A DNA stretch of 64,000 bases from positions 1-64,000 of the forward strand of contig CAZBJX010000008.1 in the NCBI GenBank assembly GCA_964492335.1, given 5' to 3'. The notes under the pieces were generated by a model. The model saw nothing but the letters and a program-made list of their open reading frames with translations. It made no database searches and was not told the origin of the DNA. The first letter of the stretch is position 1. Each line of letters starts with the position of its first letter. Source of the stretch: JAFGCL01 sp964492335 (GTDB lineage: Bacteria; Chloroflexota; Dehalococcoidia; UBA2247; RBG-13-53-26). The position numbers and the translations under genes are program-made. This document shows positions 24,468 through 33,432 of the stretch, one piece after another.

Positions 24468-24960
24468 TTGCCTGCCCTCCTATCCTGGTGAAGAACACGT
24501 GGCCGCATGGACCTGCACCATGCTGTTGCCGCCCGACCGGGTGCTGCCGGAGGCAGTGGCCCTCGCTACCACTTAGTATAACCCAGGCTGTCACTGCACT
24601 GACGGACGCGGTCTTCACCGGCCGCCCGGCCGGTGTCTGACGGGGAGCGCGCGGTGGTATCATGTTCTCGCTCAACTTCTACAGTGGAACGGCAGCCTGC
24701 TGGCCAAGGCATTGTCGCTTCCCGCCGATTACGTATGGAAGGTGCTCCGGGGCCATGGGATCCAGCTGCGGCGAAGACGCAGCTGGTGCATAAGCACCGA
24801 CCCGGAATTTGCCCGGAAGGCGGCTGACGTGGCGGGCCTGTATCTCGACCCGCCAAAGGCCTTGAGCGCCGTTGCGCTAATGACTTAAGTGAACAGTATT
24901 GGGGCCAGGCCGTTGGGTCCGTCCGGCGTTCGACGACGCCGCTGCAGGGCCGGCAGGCCC
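24468..24960. other. Intergenic region with a transposase remnant
   Basis: The 493 bases contain an IS630-type remnant (24661-24888), an 8-bp GC-rich hairpin (24616-24623 with 24628-24635, no T tract) and a TATACT-like -10 for the small minus gene (24580-24575) without a clear -35. Nothing else is recognised. Confidence 0.45.
24661..24888 (+). pseudogene. IS630-family transposase remnant
   Basis: The plus frame reads continuously from WNGSLLAKALSLPADYVWKV through RRRRSWCISTDPEFARKAAD and VAGLYLDPPKAL to a TAA at 24886. This is the helix-turn-helix to catalytic-domain junction of IS630-type transposases, whose usual continuation (VDEKPSIQ with the first catalytic Asp) is missing. The N-terminal HTH and the DDE domain are absent, so the copy is dead. 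The sequence just after the stop (acttaagtgaacagtatt) resembles the terminal repeat of such elements, so this may be an internally deleted, non-autonomous copy. Confidence 0.75.
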
Positions 24961-26664
24961 CTACCGCTTCTCGGCCAGCATCCCGGCGATCTTAGCCGGC
25001 AGGCCTTCGAGGGGCAGGGTCTGGCTCTCGCCCCCGCTGCGCCACTTGAGCTCGGCGCTCTGGGACTTGAGGGTGCGCTGGCTGATGACCACCCGCAGCG
25101 GCATCCCCAGCAGGTCGGCGTCGTTGAACCTGACGCCGGCCGACTCGGCCCGGTCGTCGAAGAGCACCTCCACCCCCGCCGCCGGCAGGTCCGCGTACAG
25201 CTTCTCCGCCGCCGCCGCCACCTCTGGCCGGTCCGCGCCCAGGGCGCAGAGGTAGACGTGGTAGGGGGCCAGGGAGACCGGCCAGAGAATGCCCTTGTCG
25301 TCGTGGTGGCGTTCGATCACGGTGGCCAGCAGACGGCCGATGCCGATGCCGTAGCTCCCCATAACGATGGGCTGCTGCGCCCCGCCCTGGTCCAGGTACG
25401 AGGCCCCCATCTTCTCGCTGAAGACCGTGCCCAGCTTGAAGATGTGCCCCACCTCGATGCCCCGGGTGATGGCCAGCGCCTGCCCGCACTTCGGGCAGCC
25501 CTGGCCGGCCTGGGCCGAGGCGATGTCCAGCACCAGGTCCACGGCGAAATCCCGCGGGTAGTTGAGGTTCCTGACATGATAGCCGGGGCGGTTGGCCCCG
25601 GCCACGAAGTTGATCCCCTCCGCGACGGAGTCATCGGCCACCGTCCTGATGCCCGAAAGCCCCAGCGGGGACGCCGCGCCGGCCACCAGGCCGGCGCCGG
25701 TCACCTCGCCCTCCGTGGCCAGGCGCAGGTCGGTGCACTTCAGGGCGTTCTTCAGCTTGATCTCGTTGACCTCCAGGTCGCCCCGGATGGCCACGAAGAC
25801 GGTCCGGCCGTCGGCGGCGTAGAAGACGGCCTTCAGGGTGCGGCTCCTGGGCACCTTCAGGAAGCCGGAGACCTCCTCGATGGACTTCATGCCCGGCGTG
25901 GCCACCTCCTCCAGGGGCAGCGGCGCCTCGCGGGGCGCCGCCGGCTTGACGCTCTGGGCCTTCTCCAGGTTGGCGGCATACCCGCAGGCGTCGCAGTAGA
26001 TGATCTGGTCCTCGCCGCTGTCGGTGACGGCCATGAACTCGTGGGAGTCCTTGCCGCCGATGGCCCCGCTGTCGGCCTCCACCATCATGACGGGCAGGCC
26101 GCAGCGCTCATAGATCCGCACGTAGGCCTGCATCACCTTCTGGTAGCTCACGTCCAGGGCCCCCCAGCCGGCGTCGAAGCTGTAGAGGTCCATCATGTCG
26201 AACTCCCGGACCCGCAGCAGGCCGCCGCGGGGACGGGGCTCGTCCCGGAACTTGGTCTGTATCTGGTAGAGCAGTTGCGGCAGGTCGCGGTAGCTCCTCA
26301 CCTGGAACCGGGCCAGCTCGGTGATCACCTCCTCGTGGGTGGGGCCCAGGAAGAGCTTCCGCTCCCGGCGGTCGGCGACGGAGAACATGATCTGGCCCAT
26401 GGCATGGTGCCGGCCCGTCTTCTCCCAGAGCTCCGCCGGCTGCAGGGCCGGCATCATCAGCTCCTGGCAGCCCACGGCGTCCAGCTCCTGGCGGACGATC
26501 TGACAGAGCTTGCGCAGCGTCCGCCACCCCAGCGGGAGGTAGGCGTAGACCCCGGCGGCGATCTGGTGGACCATGCCCGACCGCAGCAGCAACTGGTGGC
26601 TGATGGTGTCGGCCTCGGCCGGGGTCTCCCGCAGGGTCCTGGTCATCATTTGGGATACACGCAT
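24961..26664 (-). CDS. proS: Prolyl-tRNA synthetase, bacterial type
   Basis: A 567-residue class II enzyme charging tRNA-Pro. Motif 1 region LPLGWRTLRKL, motif 2 around FRDEPRPRGGLLRVREF and motif 3 GSYGIGIGRLLATVIE are visible. A YbaK-like editing insertion lies between motifs 2 and 3 (about residues 225-390), which marks the bacterial type. An anticodon-binding domain ends the protein. A CDACG ... CPKCG pair is present, as in some bacterial ProRS. ATG 26664 fits the family; the open frame upstream overlaps ispG and is ignored. It follows ispG by 10 bases and ends the long minus-strand block. Confidence 0.95.
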   Translation of the reverse strand: MRVSQMMTRTLRETPAEADTISHQLLLRSGMVHQIAAGVYAYLPLGWRTLRKLCQIVRQELDAVGCQELMMPALQPAELWEKTGRHHAMGQIMFSVADRRERKLFLGPTHEEVITELARFQVRSYRDLPQLLYQIQTKFRDEPRPRGGLLRVREFDMMDLYSFDAGWGALDVSYQKVMQAYVRIYERCGLPVMMVEADSGAIGGKDSHEFMAVTDSGEDQIIYCDACGYAANLEKAQSVKPAAPREAPLPLEEVATPGMKSIEEVSGFLKVPRSRTLKAVFYAADGRTVFVAIRGDLEVNEIKLKNALKCTDLRLATEGEVTGAGLVAGAASPLGLSGIRTVADDSVAEGINFVAGANRPGYHVRNLNYPRDFAVDLVLDIASAQAGQGCPKCGQALAITRGIEVGHIFKLGTVFSEKMGASYLDQGGAQQPIVMGSYGIGIGRLLATVIERHHDDKGILWPVSLAPYHVYLCALGADRPEVAAAAEKLYADLPAAGVEVLFDDRAESAGVRFNDADLLGMPLRVVISQRTLKSQSAELKWRSGGESQTLPLEGLPAKIAGMLAEKR

Positions 26665-26674
26665 GGCTCCTACC

Positions 26675-27820
26675 TCAGACTCCTTCCACTTCGCGCATGA
26701 GGCCCTCCAGGAAATCGGCCTCCGCCACCGTCCGCACCACCTCGCCCTTCCGGAAGATGGCTCCCTTCTCCCGGCCGCAGGCGATCCCCACGTCGGCGTC
26801 ACGGGCCTCGCCGGGGCCGTTGACCACGCAGCCCATGACGGCCACCTTGACCGGCTTGCCGATGCCGGCCAGCCGGTCCCCCACGGACCGGGCCAGGCCG
26901 AAGAGGTCCACCTCGCAGCGGCCGCAGGTGGGGCAGCTGATCAGGGTGGGCCCGTGCTCCCGCAGGCCCAGGCTCTTGAGGATCTCGTAGGCGGCGGCCA
27001 CCTCCTCCCGGGGGTCGGCGGTGAGGGAGACCCGGATGGTGTCGCCTATCCCTTCGTGCAGCAGTATGCCCAGGCCCACGGCGCTGCGGATGGCCCCCTC
27101 GCGGGGCAGACCGGCCTCGGTGATGCCCAGGTGCAGCGGGCAGGCCGTCTTCCGGGCCATCAGGCGGTAGGCCTCGATGGTGGTGGGGACGTCGAAGGCC
27201 TTCAGGGACACCTTGATCAGGCCGAAGTCCATGCCCTCCAGCAGCCTGACCTGCTCCAGGGCGGCCGCCACCATGCGCCGGGCCACATTGCCCCGGGCCG
27301 GCAGCCGTGCGCCCGCGCCAGGGTCCGGTTTTCGCGGCCCGGCATCAGCCGCCCGCGACCGCCGGGCCTCTGCCGCCGGCCGCAACGCAGAGGGGCCGGT
27401 GGCCGGCCGCGGCAGGCTGCCGGCGTTGACCCCGATGCGAATGGGGACGCTGCGCTCCCTGGCAGATCGCACCACGGCCGCGATCTGCTCCGGATCGCTG
27501 ATGTTGCCCGGGTTGAGCCGCAGGCCGTCCACGCCGGCCTCCAGGGCGGCCAGAGCCAGGCGGTAGTCGAAATGAATATCGGCGATGAGCGGGACCCCGG
27601 CCCGGCGTTTGATGGCCCGGAGCGCTATCGCGGCCTCCATGTCCGGGACGGCCAGCCGCACCAGCTCGCAGCCGCACTCAGCCAGGTCCCGGATCTGTCT
27701 GACGGTGGCCGCCACGTCACGGGTGTCGGTCTTGGTCATAGACTGCACCACCACCGGCGCCCCGCCCCCGACGGTCACCCCGCCGATGCTTATGGCCCTG
27801 GCGGCCCGGCGTTTCTTCAT
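26675..27820 (-). CDS. ispG: 4-hydroxy-3-methylbut-2-enyl diphosphate synthase (MEP pathway)
   Basis: The [4Fe-4S] enzyme that converts MEcPP to HMBPP. The 381-residue protein has a TIM-barrel part (VVVQSMTKTDTRDV, ADIHFDYRLAL, RLNPGNI, RIGVNAGSL) and the C-terminal cluster domain with CPTCGRC and MGCVVNGPGEA. Between GVNAGSL (about 122) and the next barrel helix there is an extra Ala/Arg/Pro-rich stretch of about 30 residues, not usual in bacterial IspG. ATG 27820 overlaps the rseP stop by four bases. It lies two genes below dxr, another MEP-pathway gene. Confidence 0.95.
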   Translation of the reverse strand: MKKRRAARAISIGGVTVGGGAPVVVQSMTKTDTRDVAATVRQIRDLAECGCELVRLAVPDMEAAIALRAIKRRAGVPLIADIHFDYRLALAALEAGVDGLRLNPGNISDPEQIAAVVRSARERSVPIRIGVNAGSLPRPATGPSALRPAAEARRSRAADAGPRKPDPGAGARLPARGNVARRMVAAALEQVRLLEGMDFGLIKVSLKAFDVPTTIEAYRLMARKTACPLHLGITEAGLPREGAIRSAVGLGILLHEGIGDTIRVSLTADPREEVAAAYEILKSLGLREHGPTLISCPTCGRCEVDLFGLARSVGDRLAGIGKPVKVAVMGCVVNGPGEARDADVGIACGREKGAIFRKGEVVRTVAEADFLEGLMREVEGV

Positions 27821-29235
27821 AGGCCGGTGAAGTCCTCGCCCCTGATGATGCGGGCGATGTCGCTGTAGAAGACCACCACGAAGAGCATGAGCATCAGCGC
27901 CGTCCCCACGAAGTAGACGAAGCGCACGGACTGCCGGGGCAGGCGATGGCCGCGGCGCAGTCCCTCTGTCACGGCCTTCAGGCTGCCGCGGCGGCGCAGG
28001 GCATGGACGAAGGGGCGCGCCCCGCCGCGCAGGCTCTCGATGAGCGCAATGAGCATGCCGCCGCCGTCCAGGGGCGGGATGGGCAGGAAGTTGAAGAGGG
28101 ACAGACTGATGCTGATGAAGCCCCCCAGGAAGAGGATGCTGGCCATGCCGCCCACCTTCACCACCTCCACCGTGAGCTGGGCCGCGCCCACCGGGCCCAC
28201 GAAGGCCGACCCCGGATTGTCGCGGACCAGGGGCAGGGACTCCTTGACCAGGGAGGGCAGGTGGATGATGAAGCTGCCGGCCTCGGACAGGCCCCCCCAC
28301 AGCGAGCGCCTCTCTTCAGTGAAGCTGGCCCCCTCGACCCACTGTATGGTCACCCCCGCCAGGGCCCCGTCGGTCACGGCGCCGGCCGGCGCCACCACGT
28401 TGGTCTCGCTGCGGGTGCCGTCCCCCCGGACCCGTTCCACCAGCAGAGTCAGGTCCTCTCCCCCGGCGGAGGCCTCGATCAGGGCCCCGGAGAAGCTCTG
28501 GCGGTCGTAGACCCATTCACCGTTCACCTGCAGGACCGTGTCCCCCGGCTCCATGGCCCCGGCCAGGGGCGAGCCCGCGTCCACGGCGGTCACCGTGTCC
28601 AGCCAGGTGGAGATCGACACGCCCAGGATGTACCGGCTGCGGTCTTCGATATACTGCGGCAGCACCGGGACCGGCGCCAGCTCCACGCCTCCCCTCTGGA
28701 TGACGACGGCCTTGGGGACCTGCGGGTCGATATTGATGGCGTCCCCCACGTCGCCCACGCTGCTCATCAGGGCCCCGTCGATGGTCACTATGACGTCCCC
28801 CGCCCGGACGCCCGCCTCCTCCGCCACCGAGCCAGCGGCCACCGAGTGCACCATCACCCCTCGGTTCCCGCTTATCTCGGCGGTGGTCACGCTCATGAAG
28901 AAGGCGGTGATGAACACCAGGGCCAGCGCCATGTTCACCAGGGGGCCGGCCGCGTACACGCCTATCCTGACCCAGGGGCCCTTGCCGGCCAGGCCGCCCT
29001 CGACCGTGGGGTCGTCCTCCCCCACCGGACGGACGAAGGCGCCCACCGGAATGAGGTTGATGGAATAGGTGGTGCCGCCCCTCTTGAACGAGAACAGCCG
29101 CGGCGGGAAGCCGATGCCGAACTCCTCGATCACCACCCCCGCCTTCCTCGATGCCAGGAAGTGGCCCAGCTCGTGGCAGGTGACCAGGAAGAACAGCATG
29201 AGGACAAAGGCGATAACGGTCAGCAGAACACCCAT
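27817..29235 (-). CDS. rseP: RIP metalloprotease RseP (site-2 protease)
   Basis: A 472-residue membrane zinc protease that cuts anti-sigma factors and signal peptides within the membrane. The HELGH zinc motif is at about residue 21 in the first transmembrane helix; the third ligand lies in FNFLPIPPLDGGG near 385. Two PDZ-like regions are placed between (about 125-190 and 200-275). It is longer than most short S2P proteins, including an Arg-rich loop (about 410-440) near the end. Start ATG 29235 is 3 bases after the dxr stop. The order dxr-rseP-ispG is common in bacteria. Confidence 0.94.
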   Translation of the reverse strand: MGVLLTVIAFVLMLFFLVTCHELGHFLASRKAGVVIEEFGIGFPPRLFSFKRGGTTYSINLIPVGAFVRPVGEDDPTVEGGLAGKGPWVRIGVYAAGPLVNMALALVFITAFFMSVTTAEISGNRGVMVHSVAAGSVAEEAGVRAGDVIVTIDGALMSSVGDVGDAINIDPQVPKAVVIQRGGVELAPVPVLPQYIEDRSRYILGVSISTWLDTVTAVDAGSPLAGAMEPGDTVLQVNGEWVYDRQSFSGALIEASAGGEDLTLLVERVRGDGTRSETNVVAPAGAVTDGALAGVTIQWVEGASFTEERRSLWGGLSEAGSFIIHLPSLVKESLPLVRDNPGSAFVGPVGAAQLTVEVVKVGGMASILFLGGFISISLSLFNFLPIPPLDGGGMLIALIESLRGGARPFVHALRRRGSLKAVTEGLRRGHRLPRQSVRFVYFVGTALMLMLFVVVFYSDIARIIRGEDFTGL

Positions 29236-29238
29236 GGT

Positions 29239-30384
29239 CTAGTGACTTCTCCATTCCCCGGCGTGCCGCCGGGCCCAGCCATCAGCTTCCAGCACGTCGT
29301 CCAGTGAGGGGCGCGCCGGCCCGCGGTGGCGCTCCAGGGCATCCCCCACCAGCCGGGCGATGTCCGAAAGGCCGATCCGGCCGGAGAGAAACAGCTCCAC
29401 CGCCACCTCGTCCGCCGCGCACAGCACCGCCGGGTAGGTCCCCCCCTTTTCCCCCGCCTCGCGCGCCAGCCTCAGGCAGGGGAAACGGTCCAGGTCCGGC
29501 GGCTCGAAGTCCAGGGTCATGGCGGCGTCCCATCCCATCACGGGCAGGTCCGGGTTGGCATGCCTGTCCGGATAGAGCAGGGCGTACTGAATGGGCAGCC
29601 GCATGTCGGGCCGGCCCAGCTGGGCCTTGATCGAGCCGTCAGCAAACTCCACCATGGAATGCACCACGCTCTGAGTGTGCACCACCACGCTGATGCGGCT
29701 GTAGGGCAGGCCGAACAGCCAGTGGGCCTCGATGACCTCCATCCCCTTGTTCATCAGGGTGGCCGAGTCGATGGTCACCTTGCGCCCCATCTTCCAGGTG
29801 GGGTGGGCCAGGGCCTGCTCCGGGGTGATGGCCTCCATCTCCCCGGCCGGGTAGCGCAGGAACGGCCCCCCGGAGGCCGTCAGCAGCAGCCGGGCCACGC
29901 TGCGCTTCCGCTCTCCCCTGAGGCACTGCCAGATGGCGCTGTGCTCGCTGTCCACCGGCCGGACCTTCACCCCGTGCTTGCGGGCCTCGGCCATCACCAG
30001 GGCCCCGGCCATCACCAGGACCTCCTTGTTGGCCAGGGCCACCTCCTTGCCCGCGCGGATGGCGGCCAGCGTCGGGGCCAGCCCCGCCTTGCCAGCCGTG
30101 GCGATCACCACCAGGTCCACCCCGGGGTGCGCCGCCATCTCCTCCAGCGACACCATCTCCGGCGCGGGGCCGCCGCCGGCGGGGAGGGCCTCCCGCAGCC
30201 GGGGCCCTGGCCCGGCAAATGAGACCGCCTGCGGCTGGAACTCGCGTATCTGGCCGGCCAGGAGCCTGGCGTTGCCGCCGGCGGCAAGGCCGACGATCGA
30301 GAGCTTGCCGGAGAGGGCCCGGGCTACTTCGAGTGTCTGCTGGCCGATGGACCCCGTGGAGCCAAGGATGGCAATCCTCTTCAA
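29239..30384 (-). CDS. dxr: 1-deoxy-D-xylulose 5-phosphate reductoisomerase
   Basis: The second MEP-pathway enzyme, NADPH-dependent, 381 residues. GSTGSIGQQTLEVAR at the N-terminus binds NADPH; ANKEVLVMAG, PVDSEHSAIWQCL and MNKGMEVIEAHWLF form the metal and substrate sites. TTG at 30384 is the likely start: it overlaps the cdsA stop in TTGA, and the product then begins at KRIAILGSTGSIG as in homologues. The longer frame would run into cdsA. Confidence 0.95.
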   Translation of the reverse strand: MKRIAILGSTGSIGQQTLEVARALSGKLSIVGLAAGGNARLLAGQIREFQPQAVSFAGPGPRLREALPAGGGPAPEMVSLEEMAAHPGVDLVVIATAGKAGLAPTLAAIRAGKEVALANKEVLVMAGALVMAEARKHGVKVRPVDSEHSAIWQCLRGERKRSVARLLLTASGGPFLRYPAGEMEAITPEQALAHPTWKMGRKVTIDSATLMNKGMEVIEAHWLFGLPYSRISVVVHTQSVVHSMVEFADGSIKAQLGRPDMRLPIQYALLYPDRHANPDLPVMGWDAAMTLDFEPPDLDRFPCLRLAREAGEKGGTYPAVLCAADEVAVELFLSGRIGLSDIARLVGDALERHRGPARPSLDDVLEADGWARRHAGEWRSH

Positions 30385-31250
30385 TCCACCACCCACAGCA
30401 CGAAATAGTATACGATAACCCCTGTGAACACAAGGCTGTCTATGCGGTCCAGGAGGCCCCCGTGGCCGGGCAGCAGCTTGCCCGAGTCCTTCACGCCGGC
30501 CCGGCGCTTGATCAGGGACTCCGCCAGGTCGCCCAGCTGGGCCCCCACGCCGATGAGGCAACCCAGGCCCGCCGCCTCCAGGCAGGAGAGCGGCAGGGAC
30601 CAGTCCCCCAGGTTGAGCAGGTAGCGCAGCGCCAGGGACGCCGCCAGGGCCCCCGCGAACCCCCCGGCCGCCCCCTCCCAGGTCTTGCCAGGGCTTATCC
30701 TCGGAGCCATGCGGCGCCGCCCCCAGGCCCGGCCGGTGAAGTAGGCCGCCGTGTCACAGGCAAAGGTGGCAAACACCGCCAGCAAGACCAGCTCCCGCCC
30801 GTCATCGAGCTGGCGCAGCATCACCCAGTGGCCCAGCATCCACCCCGCGTAGAGGATGCCCCCCAGGGTCCAGGCCCAGCTCTCCAGGGCGACGCCCCGG
30901 TGGAAGATGGTCAGCCAGACCAGGGGTATGACGGCGGCCGCCGCCAGCAGGGCGGCGATGCCCCAGTCCACGTACGTGGCCGCCTCCGGGCTGGCGGCCC
31001 GTTGGCCGTTGAAGAGGGCGGCTACCACGAAGAGCAGCGCCCAGAGGACCCCGAACGCGGTCACCGGCCGCGCCCCGGCCCGCTCCCCCATCTGGAAGAG
31101 CTCCCAGGCGCCGACGGCGGCCGCGGCGCCGATGAGCGGGAGCAGCAGGGGGACCCGGTCGAACCAGGAGGTCGGCCAGGCGAAGTCGAAGCATATGAAA
31201 GCCAGAAGCAGCGGGATGCCGACTACCGCGGTGAGGACTCTAAGCTTCAT
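30381..31250 (-). CDS. cdsA: Phosphatidate cytidylyltransferase
   Basis: Makes CDP-diacylglycerol from phosphatidic acid and CTP, for membrane phospholipids. A 289-residue protein with about eight transmembrane helices and the full family signature near the C-terminus: SLIKRRAGVKDSGKLLPGHG followed by GLLDRIDS. It lies between uppS (102-base gap) and dxr (4-base overlap). Confidence 0.95.
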   Translation of the reverse strand: MKLRVLTAVVGIPLLLAFICFDFAWPTSWFDRVPLLLPLIGAAAAVGAWELFQMGERAGARPVTAFGVLWALLFVVAALFNGQRAASPEAATYVDWGIAALLAAAAVIPLVWLTIFHRGVALESWAWTLGGILYAGWMLGHWVMLRQLDDGRELVLLAVFATFACDTAAYFTGRAWGRRRMAPRISPGKTWEGAAGGFAGALAASLALRYLLNLGDWSLPLSCLEAAGLGCLIGVGAQLGDLAESLIKRRAGVKDSGKLLPGHGGLLDRIDSLVFTGVIVYYFVLWVVD

Positions 31251-31352
31251 CTGAACAATCCATACCCGTCGGTTCCGGCATGATTGAGACCCATCCGTTC
31301 ACGCCGGCCCTCGCCTTCATCCGAAACCCGCGCCTCCGCGGCCGCGATCAGG

Positions 31353-32063
31353 TTACGCCCCGAAGTTGCGGGCCCTCTGGCTGTAGGCCAGGAGGGCGTT
31401 ACGGACCTCCTCCGCATCGAAGTCCGGCCAGAAAGTGGGGGTGAAGTAGTACTCGCTGTACGCGGACTGCCACAGCAGGAAGTTGGAGAGCCTCATCTCC
31501 CCCGCGGTCCGGATGATCAGGTCGGGGTCCGGGACCCCCGAGGTATAGAGGAGGCGGCCGAAGGCCTCTTCATCGACCGCCTCCGGGTCCGCCTTCTCTC
31601 GAAGGAGCCTCCTGGCGGCCTCCACGATCTCGGCCCGGCCGCCGTAGTCAAAGGCCACGCAGAGCGTCATCCGGTCGTTGTTCCGGGTCATCTCAACGGA
31701 CCGGGCCACCTCTTCCTGCAGCTTCCCGGGCAGCCGGTCCAGCCTCCCCAGGTGGCGCAGCCTGATCCCCCGCCGGTGCATCTCCTTCGTCTCGCGGCCG
31801 ATGACGCTGGCCAGGATCTGCAGCAGCTCCTTCACCTCGCTCCTGGGGCGCTGCCAGTTCTCGGTGGAGAAGGCATACAGCGTGAGGTACTTGACGCCGC
31901 TCCTGCCGAAGGCCTCGACTACCCGCCGGATGTTCTCCGTCCCGGCCCGGTGCCCCTTCAAGCGGGAAAGGTGACGGCGCTGGGCCCACCGGACGTTGCC
32001 GTCCATGATGATGGCGACGTGGGCAGGGATGGGGCTGATGTCCAGGTTCTCCGTCCAGGCCAT
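31353..32063 (-). CDS. uppS: Isoprenyl (undecaprenyl) diphosphate synthase
   Basis: A cis-prenyltransferase of 236 residues that makes the C55 lipid carrier for peptidoglycan. The catalytic Asp lies in IIMDGNVRWAQRR near residue 21; the family consensus there is DGNGRW, so one conserved Gly is Val. Other motifs are LTLYAFSTENWQRP, FDYGGRAEIVEA and LIIRTAGEMRLSNFLLWQSA, the last with TAGE instead of TGGE. The rest is normal in length and order, so it is probably active. It follows frr in the block. Confidence 0.93.
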   Translation of the reverse strand: MAWTENLDISPIPAHVAIIMDGNVRWAQRRHLSRLKGHRAGTENIRRVVEAFGRSGVKYLTLYAFSTENWQRPRSEVKELLQILASVIGRETKEMHRRGIRLRHLGRLDRLPGKLQEEVARSVEMTRNNDRMTLCVAFDYGGRAEIVEAARRLLREKADPEAVDEEAFGRLLYTSGVPDPDLIIRTAGEMRLSNFLLWQSAYSEYYFTPTFWPDFDAEEVRNALLAYSQRARNFGA

Positions 32064-32099
32064 GGTGCTGCCTGACAGGCGGTCCGGGCGGTGGCCCGC

Positions 32100-32657
32100 C
32101 TAGACCTCCATGATCTCCGCCTCTTTGTCCACCCCCACCCGGGACACCTCCCCGATCAACTGGTCGGTCAGCTTCTGCAGCCTGTCCGTGGCCCGCACGT
32201 TGTCGTCCCGCGAGACCTTCTTGTCCTTCTCCAGATTCCGCAGCTCCTCCAGCGCGTCCCGCCGCACGTTGCGCACGGCGATCTTGGCGTCCTCGACCCT
32301 CTTGCGCACCACCTTGACCAGCTCCTTCCGGCGCTCCTCCGTCGGCGGCGGTAGCACCAGGCGGATGACCTCCCCATCGCTCTGCGGGTTGAGGCCGAGG
32401 TCGGACTTCTGGATGGCCTTCTGCACATTCCCCACGATGCTGCGGTCCCAGGGCTGAATGAGCAGGAGCCTGGCCTCCGGCACGGATATCGACGCCAGCT
32501 GGTCCAGCGGGGTGGTCGTGCCATAGGCCTCCACCACGATCTGGTCCACCAGGGCGGAGGTGGCCCGGCCGGACCTGATGGTCTCCATCTCCCTCCTGAG
32601 GACCTGCACCGTCTTCTGCATCCTGACGTCGGCGGCCTTCAGCGTTTCGTCGATCAT
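32100..32657 (-). CDS. frr: Ribosome recycling factor
   Basis: A 185-residue, two-domain, tRNA-like protein that splits terminated ribosomes with EF-G. Characteristic parts are REMETIRSGRATSALVDQI at residues 22-40, IQPWDRSIVGNVQKAI and LPPPTEERRKELVKVV. ATG 32657 overlaps the pyrH stop (ATGA). The open frame upstream of this ATG is a pyrH shadow. Confidence 0.97.
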   Translation of the reverse strand: MIDETLKAADVRMQKTVQVLRREMETIRSGRATSALVDQIVVEAYGTTTPLDQLASISVPEARLLLIQPWDRSIVGNVQKAIQKSDLGLNPQSDGEVIRLVLPPPTEERRKELVKVVRKRVEDAKIAVRNVRRDALEELRNLEKDKKVSRDDNVRATDRLQKLTDQLIGEVSRVGVDKEAEIMEV

Positions 32658-33391
32658 TCCTTCACCTCCGAAGACACCAGGGTCCCGATGTGCTCCCTGG
32701 ATACTGCTCTCTTGATGCTGTCGGCGGCGTGGAGGTCGAACACCACGATGGGCAGGTCGTTCTCCATGCACAGCGAGAAGGCGGTGGCGTCCATGACATT
32801 CAGCCCCAGCCTGAGGGCCTCGCGGTGGCTGAGCCACTCGAACTTCCGGGCCGCGGGGTCCCTGTTGGGGTCCGCGGAGTACACGCCGTCCACCTTGTTC
32901 TTGGCCATGAGCACCACCTCGGCCTTGATCTCGATGGCCCGCAGGGCGGCCGCGGTGTCGGTGGTCATGTAGGGGTTGCCCGTCCCCCCCGCGAAGATCA
33001 CCACCCGCCCCTTCTGCAGGTGGCTGATGGCCCGCAGGCGGATGTAGGGCTCGGCGACGGCCTGGATGGGGATGGCCGTCTGGGTGCGTGCCTCCTGGCC
33101 CTGCTTCTCCAGGGCGTCGTGCAGCGCCAAGGCGTTCATCACCGTGGCCAGCATGCCGGCGTAGTCGGCGGTGGCCCGGTCCATGCCCCTGGCGGCAGCG
33201 CGGGCCCCGCGCCAGATGTTGCCCCCGCCCACCACGACGGCCACCTCGACCCCGCCATCCACGATCTCCTTTACCTGCCTGGCCACCATCCTCAGGATGG
33301 AGTCGTCGATGCCGAACTCGCTCTTGCCCATCAGGGCTTCGCCGCTCAGCTTCAGCAAGACCCGCCTGTAGCCCTTTGCCGGCTCTTCCAT
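32654..33391 (-). CDS. pyrH: UMP kinase
   Basis: A hexameric amino-acid-kinase-fold enzyme that phosphorylates UMP. In 245 residues it shows VLLKLSGEALMG, VVGGGNIWRG, FAGGTGNPYMTTDTAA and KVDGVYSADPNRDP, all family hallmarks. It overlaps frr by four bases, but is separated from tsf by an unusual SDR gene. Confidence 0.97.
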   Translation of the reverse strand: MEEPAKGYRRVLLKLSGEALMGKSEFGIDDSILRMVARQVKEIVDGGVEVAVVVGGGNIWRGARAAARGMDRATADYAGMLATVMNALALHDALEKQGQEARTQTAIPIQAVAEPYIRLRAISHLQKGRVVIFAGGTGNPYMTTDTAAALRAIEIKAEVVLMAKNKVDGVYSADPNRDPAARKFEWLSHREALRLGLNVMDATAFSLCMENDLPIVVFDLHAADSIKRAVSREHIGTLVSSEVKE

Positions 33392-33432
33392 GATGCCCGC
33401 AGCCCTCCTGTTCGCCTGCTCTGCGGGCCCGC

